DNA from: Arthrobacter sp. ERGS1:01
Lineage (GTDB): Bacteria > Actinomycetota > Actinomycetes > Actinomycetales > Micrococcaceae
Reading direction: 5' to 3'
DNA length: 64,000 nt
Assembly (NCBI RefSeq): GCF_001281315.1
Contig: NZ_CP012479.1
Coordinates: 2,604,001-2,668,000 of the forward strand
Shown here in pieces: positions 1 through 8,036 of this stretch. Each line of letters begins with the position of its first letter. Position 1 is the first letter of the stretch. A program made the translations under genes and the position numbers. The notes below the pieces were generated by a model, which saw only the letters and a list, made by a program, of their open reading frames with translations, made no database searches and was not told the DNA's origin.

Positions 1-886
1 CGGTGGCCGCACACACCACGCCGGTAGCCTGCAGATGACTCAGGCCCACGATGTTCAACCGCTGGTAGACGTGCTGGCGGTGCGAGGCATACCAGCGCTC
101 CCCCGCCAACAGCCGGCGCAGAAACGTCACAAACGTATCCACCAGGTAGATCAGCACGGGGGAGAAAATGTATTCAACCGGGACGTGGGCCAGGAATGCC
201 GCCATCGCGGTGACGGAAATGGAAGCCCCGAGCAGGTAACTGCCCACATCCCCCAGGAACACCTTGTTCCGGCCAAGGTTCCACGGCAGGAACCCGGCGT
301 AGGCGGCGGCGATCGCCACGCCGGCGTAGACAAGCCAGGCGTGGTCGCTCAGGACGCCGCCGGCGGCGTAGAAGCCGCCCACCAGGAGGCCGTGGGTTCC
401 GGAGATCCCGTTGATCCCGTCCATGAAGTTCGTGACGTTGATGTACGCGGCCACGGCGATGGCGCCGGCCGGGATCCACCACAGTTGTTGGGCTCCGGGG
501 TCGATGACGGCAACAGCCGCCGTGGCAACGGCGCCGACACCGAGTTGCAGGCCCGCCCTGATGGTGATGGCCAACCCGCGGATGTCCTCAATCCAGCCGA
601 TCGCGGCGGCGCTTACGGCCACGAGCAGGATCACGATGAGCGTGGCCCGCGCCTGTCCGGCGGCAACGTGCCCCTGGGGCAGGAACACGGCCGCAAGGAG
701 GGCCAGCGGCAGCGCCACGGCCGTGGTGATGCCCATGCCGCGGATCGTGGGGGTCTGGTGGGAGCTCCTGGCGTTGGGCACATCGAGCACGCCGGCCCGT
801 TGCAGCAGCGGCCGTACCCCCAGGGGCAGCGCAAGCGCCAACAGCAGCGCGATGGCGCCAACGGTCACAACAGCCCAGGGTTCCAT
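1..886 (-). CDS. Undecaprenyl-phosphate sugar-1-phosphate transferase (MraY/WecA family), 3' end outside window
   Basis: Membrane enzyme of glycosyltransferase family 4, expected to move a sugar-1-phosphate from a UDP-sugar onto undecaprenyl phosphate and so start synthesis of an envelope glycan. About 295 codons are visible and the C-terminus runs off the left edge. Seen: many hydrophobic segments, DVPNARSSH (about 35-43), TIRGMGI (47-53), an acidic GWIEDIRG (97-104), NFMDGINGI (153-161), GDVGSY (212-217) and HRQHVYQRL (269-277), all in family order. The ATG shares one base with the upstream gene's stop (TGATG), so the two are probably translationally coupled. The HRQHVYQRL segment favours a WecA-like lipid-carrier enzyme over peptidoglycan MraY, but the exact sugar cannot be read. 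Confidence 0.9.
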   Translation of the reverse strand, partial: MEPWAVVTVGAIALLLALALPLGVRPLLQRAGVLDVPNARSSHQTPTIRGMGITTAVALPLALLAAVFLPQGHVAAGQARATLIVILLVAVSAAAIGWIEDIRGLAITIRAGLQLGVGAVATAAVAVIDPGAQQLWWIPAGAIAVAAYINVTNFMDGINGISGTHGLLVGGFYAAGGVLSDHAWLVYAGVAIAAAYAGFLPWNLGRNKVFLGDVGSYLLGASISVTAMAAFLAHVPVEYIFSPVLIYLVDTFVTFLRRLLAGERWYASHRQHVYQRLNIVGLSHLQATGVVCAAT

Positions 887-2769
887 CAGGCACCCGCCGC
901 AATGTCGCCGTCGGACTCGTCGATGCTGGGGATCTCGTCCCCCGCCTCCTCGCGGCAGCGTTGCAGCCACAGGCCAAGGTCCAGCTCGGCCGGAGCCAGC
1001 GGCCGGGCGTGCGTGTGAGAAATCTTGGGGTGCTGATCCGGGTCCTTGACCTCGTCGTCGCCGGTCAGCTGCTCGTGCAGCTTCTCGGAGGGCCGCAACC
1101 CGGTAATTTCAATCTTGATGTCCCGCCCGGACATGGCGATCATGCGTTCGGCGACGTCCATGATCCGCACGGGGTCCCCCATATCCAGGATCAGCACGTC
1201 TCCCCCGGCGCCAATGGCTCCGGCCTGGATCACCAGTTGGCAGGCCTCGGGAATCGTCATGAAGAACCGGGTGACGTCCTTGTGCGTGACGGTGACGGGC
1301 CCGCCCTTGTTGATCTGGTCGGTGAACAACGGCAGCATGGAGCCGCGGCTGCCGATCACATTGCCAAAGCGCACCGAGACGTAGCGCTTGGACGTCTGCG
1401 CGGCCATCCAGGCCGTCAGCTTTTCGGCGGCCCGCTTGGAATGGCCCAGCACGGTGGTGGGGCTGGCCGCCTTATCGGTGGAGATGTTCACGAACGTCTC
1501 GACGTCGGCGTCGCGCGCGGCGGTGAGTACGTTCAGGGTGCCCAACACGTTGGTCTGCCAGGCCTCCCTCGGGTACATCTGCAGCAGCGGGGCGTGCTTG
1601 AGCGCCGCCGCGTGGAACACCACTTCGGGGCGCCGTTCGGCAAAGATCTCGGCCATGGCAGTGGCGTCGCGGATGTCCGCCAAGACCGTGCTGTTGTCGT
1701 TGAGCAGGCCGTGGCCCACGATCGAAAGCTGGGTGTGCTGCAGGCCGGATTCGTCCCTGTCGAGCATGATCAGTTCCGCGGGGTCGAAGCCGTTCAGCTG
1801 GCGGCACAGCTCGGAGCCGATGGAACCGCCGGCGCCGGTGACCAGCACGCGCTTGCCCTTGATGTAGCCGGCGATCTGTTCCACCTCGATGTCCACGGGG
1901 CGGCGGCCAATCAGGTCCTGGACGTCGATTTCGCGGAAGTCCGTCAGGCCGCCCTGGAAGTCCCGGTTGGTGTTGGTGGTCAGCATTTCCTGCAGCGGCG
2001 GCAGCACCAGTACCTTTACGCCCAGCCCGGCCACCTTGTCCGAGATTTCGCGGATGCGCTTGGCGTCCAGGTGGGCGATGGCCAGCACCACCACGGTGGA
2101 CCGGGTCCGCTTGATGATTTCGGGAAGTTCGTCGCCACGGCCCAGCACGCCCACGGAGCTCAGGCGCAGGTGCTTCTTGGCGGCGTCGTCGTCGATCAGG
2201 CCCACGGGCACATACGGCGACTCCGGGTCCTGGACCATGCGGGTCACGAGCGAGTTGCCCAGGAATCCGGCCCCGTAGATGAGGGTCTTCTGCGCCTCTT
2301 CGCCAAAGGTCGGCTTGCCCTCGACGTACAGCCGCTTGGCATAGCGCACGGCGGCCATGATCAGGGCGGCGAAGGGGAAGGCGATGGCGCTCACGGACCG
2401 GGCAATGTGGATTTCCTGGACGGTGAGGAAAAGGAAGATGGCCGTCACCACGGCGACGATCAGGGTGGTGGCCACCAGAACGCGCGCCTCGCTGATGCTG
2501 CCAAAGGTGTAGCGGCCGCGGTACAGCGACAGCGACCATCCCGCGATCAGCTGCGTGGCCACGGCCACGGCGATCAGCAGCACGATGCCGCCGGGGTTGA
2601 TCAGCCGCACATCCAGTTCGTACCGGAGGAGCACGGCCAGGAGCAGCGCAACCGCCCAGGAGATGGAATCCAGGGCCGCCTGTGACCAGAGCCACAGCCG
2701 TGGTTTGGGATCGCCGTCCGCCTGGCCGTGTGGGGGTTTCCCCTTTGCAGGGTTGCTCGTCGTATTCAA
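886..2769 (-). CDS. FlaA1/CapD-type nucleotide-sugar epimerase/dehydratase, membrane-anchored
   Basis: 627 residues. Four N-terminal membrane segments (about 30-49, 60-80, 96-117, 124-141) are followed by a first nucleotide-binding-like fold (GAGFLG, 166-171) and the catalytic short-chain-dehydrogenase fold (TGAGGSIGS, 311-319; STDK 430-433; Lys445 in LGHSKR). This is the long WbpM/CapD layout; family members are UDP-GlcNAc 4,6-dehydratases or C4/C6 epimerases that make unusual sugars for surface polysaccharide. The start is a TTG: no in-frame ATG precedes it and the next Met is after the membrane region. The ribosome site is weak (GGAC), so the start is moderately certain. It is coupled to the downstream WecA-like gene and divergent from two glycosyltransferases. 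Substrate not determinable. Confidence 0.9.
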   Translation of the reverse strand: MNTTSNPAKGKPPHGQADGDPKPRLWLWSQAALDSISWAVALLLAVLLRYELDVRLINPGGIVLLIAVAVATQLIAGWSLSLYRGRYTFGSISEARVLVATTLIVAVVTAIFLFLTVQEIHIARSVSAIAFPFAALIMAAVRYAKRLYVEGKPTFGEEAQKTLIYGAGFLGNSLVTRMVQDPESPYVPVGLIDDDAAKKHLRLSSVGVLGRGDELPEIIKRTRSTVVVLAIAHLDAKRIREISDKVAGLGVKVLVLPPLQEMLTTNTNRDFQGGLTDFREIDVQDLIGRRPVDIEVEQIAGYIKGKRVLVTGAGGSIGSELCRQLNGFDPAELIMLDRDESGLQHTQLSIVGHGLLNDNSTVLADIRDATAMAEIFAERRPEVVFHAAALKHAPLLQMYPREAWQTNVLGTLNVLTAARDADVETFVNISTDKAASPTTVLGHSKRAAEKLTAWMAAQTSKRYVSVRFGNVIGSRGSMLPLFTDQINKGGPVTVTHKDVTRFFMTIPEACQLVIQAGAIGAGGDVLILDMGDPVRIMDVAERMIAMSGRDIKIEITGLRPSEKLHEQLTGDDEVKDPDQHPKISHTHARPLAPAELDLGLWLQRCREEAGDEIPSIDESDGDIAAGA

Positions 2770-2951
2770 CGTGATTCGTAGTCCGATTTCTGCCCGGTAA
2801 TGTGTGGACGCGCCTTGCGGTGATCCACCGTCGGCCCAAGGGATGCGGGCTGTACTAAAGTGGAAGCTATTAAAGATAGTAATCGCTTCTTTTCGATTGC
2901 TGATTGTTTAGCCGTGCCGTGCGCGTGTGCACAGGCCGAGAGGATCCCAAC
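2770..2951. promoter_or_regulatory. Divergent intergenic region with AT-rich promoter block
   Basis: Separates the epimerase/dehydratase (minus) from the first glycosyltransferase (plus). Positions about 2858-2908 are distinctly AT-rich against the GC-rich surroundings (for example TATTAAAGATAGTAAT near 2869-2884), which suits one or two promoters. I cannot assign -35/-10 pairs with confidence. A GAGAGG ribosome site at 2938-2943 serves the TTG start at 2952. Confidence 0.4.
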
Positions 2952-3851
2952 TTGTCCGATACCGTAGCCGTGGCTGCTGTCACCTTTGACCGGCCGCAGG
3001 ACGTACGCACATTGCTGGGCGCATTGTCGGCGCAGACCCATGCCCCCGTATCCATTTCCCTGGTTGATTCGGGCTCGCAAGCGGTGGACACCATTGCCGC
3101 CGAAGCCGCCCCGGACGTCACCTACATCCGTTCACTGGCCAACCTGGGCGGCGCGGGCGGTTTCTCGCTGGCCATCCTCAGCGCCATGGCCTCCGGTGCC
3201 GACTGGGTCTGGATCATGGACGACGACGCCCACCCCGAAGATCCCGACTGCCTGGCCACGCTGCTGGCCGCCGCGAAGGACCGCGGGCTCGACGTGGTGG
3301 TGCCGCTGATCGTGGCGCCCGGCGAGCCGAGCAAGCTCTCCTTCCCGTTCCGGCTCGACGGCCACCTCACCCATGAGCGCTCCGTCGTGGAACCGCTGGG
3401 CCTGATTGAAAACGTCGGCCAGTTCTTCAACGGTGCACTGATCCGCACGGATGTCTTTTTCAAGGTGGGCCTGCCCGACCTTCGCCTGTTCATCCGCGGC
3501 GACGAGGTGGACTTCATGCTCCGGCTGCGCCAGGCCAAGGTCAGCTTCGGCACCGTGACCACCGTGGCATTGACCCACCCCGCGGGCTGGGGCGAGGTCA
3601 AGGAGGTCATGGGCGACCGTTTCCACGTGCTGGTGCCCGAGACGCCGTTCAAGCGCTTCTACTACTACCGCAACCGCGGCTACCTGACCCGCAAGCACCG
3701 CAGGGTGCGCTCCTTCGTGGCGGACGCCGTCGGCTACCCCCTGTACTTCCTGAAGTCGGGCGACCTGAAGGGCCTGGCCAAGTGGGCCGGCGCCTACACG
3801 GCCGGTTTGCGGGGGGCAAAGTTTGGTCCACTCAAGGACCAGGTGTTCTAG
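2952..3851 (+). CDS. Family 2 glycosyltransferase (GlfT1/rhamnosyltransferase-like)
   Basis: About 299 residues from a TTG start chosen because GAGAGG lies 8 nt upstream and the protein then opens directly with the family's first strand (VAVAAVTFDRPQDV). A longer in-frame TTG at 2904 has no such support. Seen: the GT-A metal-binding acidic cluster WIMDDDAHPEDP and a downstream FIRGDEVDFMLR, as in GT2 enzymes related to mycobacterial galactofuranosyltransferases. There is no signal peptide, so it is expected at the inner face of the membrane, using a nucleotide- or lipid-linked sugar donor. Two bases separate its stop from the GTG of the next glycosyltransferase, so the pair forms an operon. 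Donor and acceptor are unknown. Confidence 0.85.
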   Translation: MSDTVAVAAVTFDRPQDVRTLLGALSAQTHAPVSISLVDSGSQAVDTIAAEAAPDVTYIRSLANLGGAGGFSLAILSAMASGADWVWIMDDDAHPEDPDCLATLLAAAKDRGLDVVVPLIVAPGEPSKLSFPFRLDGHLTHERSVVEPLGLIENVGQFFNGALIRTDVFFKVGLPDLRLFIRGDEVDFMLRLRQAKVSFGTVTTVALTHPAGWGEVKEVMGDRFHVLVPETPFKRFYYYRNRGYLTRKHRRVRSFVADAVGYPLYFLKSGDLKGLAKWAGAYTAGLRGAKFGPLKDQVF

Positions 3852-3853
3852 GA

Positions 3854-4813
3854 GTGGGTCGTCGTGACCGGTTTTTCATTGTCATCACCACGTTCAACCG
3901 GGCAGGCTACCTGACGGAGCTCCTCGCCTCGATCGGGGAGCTGAGCCCGGCTCCCGACGGCGTCATCGTGGTCAATAACGCCAGCACCGATGCAACCGCC
4001 GACGTCATTGCCGGCGCGGCGGAGCGGTTCGCGGCCCTGTCCAAGCCCGTTCCCGTGATCCACCAGGAACTGCCCACCAATGTGGGCGGATCGGGTGGTT
4101 TCTCCGCCGGCGTGGAGCGCGCACTGGCCGAGGGTGCGCAGTGGATGTGGCTCATGGACGACGACGTCACCACGCTTCCGGACGCAATTGAATCGTTTGG
4201 CCCGTGGATGGACAAGTACGACGCCCTGGTGGGCCGCCGTTACGACGCCTCCGGTGCACCGTTCTTCTGGCAGCACAACTTCAGCTCGTTCCTGGGCGTT
4301 TTCCTGCCCGCGCGCGGCGACGTCTTTGCGCACGGCAACGAGTTCCCCACCAACGTGGGGTGCTTTGAGGGCATGCTGGTCCATGCCGACGCCGTGGCCG
4401 CCGTGGGCCTGCCCGATCCCCGGTTCTTCCTGACCTGGGACGACGCCATCTACGGCTGGCTGATTTCGCTCACGCGCCCCGTGGTCTACGTCAACGCCTT
4501 TGTGCTGCGCAAGGCGCGCGCCCAGCGCAGCGTGGACCTGGGAATCCGGCACCTCAACGACTCCTCGGACCTGAGCCGCTTCTATGTGATGCGCAACCGC
4601 GGCCTGGTGGCAGGGTACCTGCGCGCCCACGGCCGCTTCAACCGTGCGGGGTTCGCTCTGGGCACGGCGCTGACGGCGGGCAAGGAACTGCTCCGGCTCG
4701 TGGCCGTGGAACGGACGCTGCGCGGCAGTTCCAAGCTGTGGGCCGGGTGGCGGGCCTCCCGGCCGCTCCTGGCCGACACGGACTGGAAACCCATGCCGGC
4801 CCTGGAGCGCTAG
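3854..4813 (+). CDS. Family 2 glycosyltransferase, second of a pair
   Basis: About 319 residues from a GTG just after the previous stop. Another in-frame GTG at 3782 would overlap the upstream gene by 70 nt and adds residues with no family character. Opens with FFIVITTFNRAGYL, carries the acidic motif WLMDDDVTTLP and a second acidic FFLTWDDAIYGW, and ends with a basic segment. It is a sibling of the preceding glycosyltransferase (both have NVGGxGGFS and MDDD), suggesting a duplicated pair adding successive residues to one envelope glycan; that is inference from position and similarity. Its TAG directly abuts the stop of the convergent tsaC gene. Confidence 0.85.
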   Translation: MGRRDRFFIVITTFNRAGYLTELLASIGELSPAPDGVIVVNNASTDATADVIAGAAERFAALSKPVPVIHQELPTNVGGSGGFSAGVERALAEGAQWMWLMDDDVTTLPDAIESFGPWMDKYDALVGRRYDASGAPFFWQHNFSSFLGVFLPARGDVFAHGNEFPTNVGCFEGMLVHADAVAAVGLPDPRFFLTWDDAIYGWLISLTRPVVYVNAFVLRKARAQRSVDLGIRHLNDSSDLSRFYVMRNRGLVAGYLRAHGRFNRAGFALGTALTAGKELLRLVAVERTLRGSSKLWAGWRASRPLLADTDWKPMPALER

Positions 4814-5734
4814 CTAGCTCTTGCCGGCTTCCGGCTCGGTGATTGAGCTCGTCGAAATCTCCGGTTCCGCCGGCTCGTCGGGCTCTTCCGGTTCCGCGGG
4901 TTCGGCGGGCTCTTCCGGCTCCGCGGGTTCTTCCGGCTCTGCCGGTTCTGCGGGCTCTTCCGGCTCGGCAGGCTCTTCCGGCTCAGCCGGTTCTGCGGGT
5001 TCCGCAGGCTCTGCGGGCTCTTCCACCGGAGCGGTCTCCTCGTCGGCCGACGGGGACCACATTTCCGGCTCCGGCTCATTGCCCAGGGCGCTGGGGATCA
5101 TCCGCTGGATTTCCGCCAGGCTGATGGCACCCTCGCGGACCACGCGCAGGCGCAGGCCCGTTGCGTCGACGATCGTGGACGGAACGCCGTCGGTGCCTTC
5201 CAGCGGACGGAAGCCGCCCTCCAGGTAAACCTCCACGGACTCGGCCAGCTGCTCACGGGCTGCCGACGCCGTCTGTGCGGCGGGCTGCCCGGTGCGGTTC
5301 GCGCTGGAGACGGCCAGCGGACCCGTCAGGGTCAACAGGTCAAGCGCCAGCTGCTCATCCGGCACGCGGAGGGCCACCGTGCCCACGGTGTCACCCAGGT
5401 CCCAGGTCAGCGACGGCTGGGCGTGGAAGATCAATGTCAGGGGTCCCGGCCAGTACTTTTCCGCGAGCTTGCGGGCGTCGTCGGGAATGTCGGTGGCGAG
5501 CCCCTCCATGGTGCCGATGCGCGGGATCAGCACGGGCGGGGGCATGTTGCGCCCGCGGCCCTTCGCTGCCAGCAGCGTGGCGACGGCCTGCGGGGAGAAG
5601 GCGTCGGCGGCGATCCCGTACACGGTGTCCGTGGGCATGACGATGACCTGTTTGGCCGCGATGGCCTTTTGGGCGTGGGCCAGGCCTTCGGCGCGCTGGG
5701 TGTCGTTGGTGCAGTTATAGGAAGTGGTACTCAC
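4814..5734 (-). CDS. tsaC: L-threonylcarbamoyladenylate synthase (TsaC/Sua5/YrdC family) with Pro/Glu-rich tail
   Basis: Makes threonylcarbamoyl-AMP from threonine, bicarbonate and ATP for the t6A37 modification of ANN-decoding tRNAs. Residues about 15-220 are the YrdC fold, with KQVIVMPTDTVYGIAADAF, AAKGRGRNMPPPVL and LAVSSANRTGQPA. From about residue 225 to the stop the protein becomes a low-complexity tail of repeated EPAEPAEPEEPAEP units, unlike usual TsaC or the Sua5 C-domain. The last residues (STSSITEP) come from a dispersed repeat element. GTG start; the ribosome site is weak. It follows prmC by 72 nt. The core call is firm; the role of the tail is unknown, and repeat number may vary between strains. 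Confidence 0.92.
   Translation of the reverse strand: MSTTSYNCTNDTQRAEGLAHAQKAIAAKQVIVMPTDTVYGIAADAFSPQAVATLLAAKGRGRNMPPPVLIPRIGTMEGLATDIPDDARKLAEKYWPGPLTLIFHAQPSLTWDLGDTVGTVALRVPDEQLALDLLTLTGPLAVSSANRTGQPAAQTASAAREQLAESVEVYLEGGFRPLEGTDGVPSTIVDATGLRLRVVREGAISLAEIQRMIPSALGNEPEPEMWSPSADEETAPVEEPAEPAEPAEPAEPEEPAEPEEPAEPAEPEEPAEPEEPAEPAEPEEPDEPAEPEISTSSITEPEAGKS
4838..4860. repeat. Dispersed GAGCTTGTCGA-type repeat, copy A, inside tsaC
   Basis: GGTGATTGAGCTCGTCGAAA and the next bases match copies at 37167, 37191, 39944 and 63910, with one change in the core (GAGCTCGTCGA). Read on the minus strand it encodes the STSSIT residues just before the tsaC stop, so the element supplies the natural C-terminus of that protein. 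Confidence 0.7.
4862..5034 (-). repeat. Degenerate in-frame coding repeat, Pro/Glu/Ala tail of TsaC
   Basis: Imperfect tandem copies of short units (CGGCTCTTC, GCGGGTTC, CGGTTCTG and similar) in the plus sequence, which read as EPAEPEEPAEP on the minus strand. Spacing stays in multiples of three, so length change would keep the frame. Typical of slippage-prone coding repeats. Confidence 0.75.
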
Positions 5735-5806
5735 GAGTTCATTCTTTCATCACTGCGTCCAAGAACTTGAACGCGCGCGGCTATCTCGCCGCATTGCGTC
5801 GAACTG

Positions 5807-6679
5807 CTAACGGCGGATCCCGCTGGTGGCGCGGTCCCGGCCCGTCAGGTCAGTGTGGGTGGAGACATTCTCCCAGTGCCCGCTGTCCCGGAGCAGGGCC
5901 GCCATTTGTTCGGCCTGGACCTCTGCGTGCTCCATGACAAAGTAGCCGCCGGCATGCAACAGGCGCGCCGCCGTGGCGGCCGCGGCCCGAGGCATTTCCA
6001 TGCCGTCCGCTCCCCCGCCGTACAAGGCCATGTGCGGATCATGCAGGCGGACTTCAAGATCCCTCGGGATGGCGTCGGCGGGGATGTAGGGCGGGTTGGA
6101 GACCACCACGTCAACCGTGCCGTCCAGTTCGGCAAAGGCGTCACGCATGTCCCCGTGCACCAGTGTCACGCTCGTGCCGGCAAGGTTCCGCGCGGCCCAG
6201 GGGTAGGCGTCATCGCTCAGCTCGACGGCGAACACCCGGGCGCCGGGGACCTCCGTGGCCAGCGAACCGGCGATCGCGCCGGAGCCCGTACCCAGGTCCA
6301 CGGCGATGGTTTCACTGCCGGAACCGCGTTCCTGGTGCAACTGTGTTAATACGTCGATGCCCAGCTGCACCACGGATTCGGTTTCCGGCCGGGGCACAAA
6401 AACGCCCTTGCCGACGGCCAGCTCCAGGTGCCTGAAGTACGCGACCCCCGTGATGTGCTGCAGGGGTTCCCGGGCCGCCCGGCGTGCGACGAGTTCGTCG
6501 TAACCGGCCGGCGCCGGGGCCGTGCCGAAGAGCATGGCCGCCAGTTCGCCGCGGCCAACACCCAGAAGGTGCGCCGCGAGCAACTGCGCGTCCACGGCCG
6601 GCGACGGCACGCCGGCGGCCGCAAGGGCCGCCGTCGCACGCGCCACCGCTTCGGACAAAGACGGAGCGTTGTCAGTCAC
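5807..6679 (-). CDS. prmC: Release-factor glutamine N5-methyltransferase
   Basis: Methylates the Gln of the GGQ loop in release factors RF1 and RF2 using S-adenosylmethionine. 290 residues, usual length. N-terminal helical domain, then the Rossmann methyltransferase with the SAM loop [14 protein letters not shown], acidic AVELSDDAY, and the catalytic VVSNPPYIP that binds the substrate glutamine. The GTG start lies inside the end of prfA (8-nt overlap), so enzyme and substrate are translationally coupled, the classic prfA-prmC arrangement. Confidence 0.97.
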   Translation of the reverse strand: MTDNAPSLSEAVARATAALAAAGVPSPAVDAQLLAAHLLGVGRGELAAMLFGTAPAPAGYDELVARRAAREPLQHITGVAYFRHLELAVGKGVFVPRPETESVVQLGIDVLTQLHQERGSGSETIAVDLGTGSGAIAGSLATEVPGARVFAVELSDDAYPWAARNLAGTSVTLVHGDMRDAFAELDGTVDVVVSNPPYIPADAIPRDLEVRLHDPHMALYGGGADGMEMPRAAAATAARLLHAGGYFVMEHAEVQAEQMAALLRDSGHWENVSTHTDLTGRDRATSGIRR

Positions 6680-7745
6680 CCAGGGCGTCCAGACGGGCCT
6701 GCTCGTCCATTTCGATGGCGGACTGCACCACCGGTTCCAGGTCGCCGTTCATGACCGCGTCAAGGTTGTAGGCCTTGTAGCCGGTGCGGTGGTCGGCAAT
6801 CCGGTTCTCCGGGTAGTTATAGGTGCGGATGCGCTCGGACCGGTCCATGGTGCGGATCTGCGACTTGCGCACGGCCGAGTTCTCGGCGTCGATGATGGCC
6901 TGCTGGTGGGCCAGGATACGGGCGCGGAGCACGCGCATGCCGGCTTCACGGTTCTGCAGCTGCGACTTCTCGTTCTGCATGGCCACCACGATGCCCGTGG
7001 GAAGGTGGGTGATGCGGACGGCGGAGTCGGTCGTGTTGACCGACTGGCCGCCGGGGCCCGAGGAACGGTAGACGTCGATCTTGAGGTCGTTCGGGTTGAT
7101 GTCTACCTCTTCGGGCTCATCAACTTCGGGCAGCACCAGCACGCCGGCGGCCGAGGTGTGGATGCGTCCCTGCGACTCGGTGGCCGGCACGCGCTGCACG
7201 CGGTGCACGCCGCCCTCGAACTTCAGGCGGGCAAAGACGCCCTCGGCGGGGTCGTTGGAGCGGCCCTTGACGGCGATGGAAATGTCCTTGTACCCGCCCA
7301 GGTCCGACTCCGTGGCGGAGATGATCTCGGTCTTCCAACCACGGTTTTCCGCGTAGCGGGTGTACATGCGGACCAGGTCGGCGGCGAACAGCGCAGCCTC
7401 GTCGCCGCCTTCGCCGGCCTTGACCTCGAGGATCACGTCACGGGCGTCGTCGGGGTCGCGCGGGATCAGCAGGCGACGCAGTTTTTCCTGCGCGGCGGCA
7501 AGCTGTTCCTGGAGGACCGGTACCTCGGCGGCAAACTCGGGGTCCTCGGCGGCCATTTCCTGGGCGGCGGCGAGATCGTCGGTGAGCGATTCGACCCGAT
7601 GATATCCCTCCACGACTCCGCTCAGTTCCGCATAGCGGCGTCCCAGCTTCCGCGCCAGCGACTGGTCGGCGTGGACGGCAGGGTCGCTTAGGCGCATCTG
7701 CAACTCGGCATGCTCATCAAGCAAACCGTGGATGGATTCAAACAT
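6672..7745 (-). CDS. prfA: Peptide chain release factor 1
   Basis: Recognises UAA and UAG in the ribosomal A site and triggers peptide release. 357 residues from the ATG of [12 protein letters not shown], preferred because GAGAGG lies about 8 nt upstream; a codon 27 nt earlier also opens the frame but lacks support. Seen: anticodon-like tripeptide PAT in [11 protein letters not shown], as expected for RF1 rather than RF2, and the hydrolysis loop [17 protein letters not shown] with GGQ near residue 230. Followed by an overlapping prmC. A large hairpin separates it from upstream rho, so it probably has its own promoter in the intervening 230 nt. Confidence 0.97.
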   Translation of the reverse strand: MFESIHGLLDEHAELQMRLSDPAVHADQSLARKLGRRYAELSGVVEGYHRVESLTDDLAAAQEMAAEDPEFAAEVPVLQEQLAAAQEKLRRLLIPRDPDDARDVILEVKAGEGGDEAALFAADLVRMYTRYAENRGWKTEIISATESDLGGYKDISIAVKGRSNDPAEGVFARLKFEGGVHRVQRVPATESQGRIHTSAAGVLVLPEVDEPEEVDINPNDLKIDVYRSSGPGGQSVNTTDSAVRITHLPTGIVVAMQNEKSQLQNREAGMRVLRARILAHQQAIIDAENSAVRKSQIRTMDRSERIRTYNYPENRIADHRTGYKAYNLDAVMNGDLEPVVQSAIEMDEQARLDALGD

Positions 7746-7972
7746 TTCAAAACCTCTCTCGACGTACGTCAAGTCTAATTACATCTACCGTGGTGACCGA
7801 AAGCGTGGCTGGGTCCGGCAGCGGACCGAAGTTTTTCCGTCCGGCTATCCGACCGACGGCCGCGGGCGGCCTTACGGTCTCCTTTACGCCGAACTACAAA
7901 AAACTCCGGCTCCACTGCCTGCGCTGTTGCCTCGCCTTTGGCGCCCATCAAGTTCAAACTACGGTTAACGCA
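7746..7972. other. Intergenic segment between rho terminator and prfA
   Basis: No gene found. Arthrobacter relatives often carry rpmE near here; I see no rpmE-like frame on either strand. The segment must hold the prfA promoter and leader on the minus strand, but I cannot pick convincing -35/-10 boxes. Confidence 0.4.
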
Positions 7973-8027
7973 CGAAACCGCCGTCGTTGTGAAGGGCCTA
8001 GGGCCCTTCACAACGGAGGCGGTTTCG
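7973..8027 (-). terminator. Long hairpin downstream of rho
   Basis: Arms CGAAACCGCC (7973) and GGCGGTTTCG (ending 8027) enclose a second perfect pairing GTTGTGAAGGGCC with GGCCCTTCACAAC around a CTAGG-like centre. It starts 9 nt after the rho stop. There is no T-run on the minus strand, so it may act as a GC-rich actinobacterial terminator or an mRNA 3'-end stabiliser. Confidence 0.7.
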
Positions 8028-8036
8028 TTACGGTAG

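Noticed and set aside
961..2685. 574-residue open frame antisense to the epimerase/dehydratase
   Set aside because: His/Gly/Val-rich, no motif; a mirror of GC-biased codons of the real gene.
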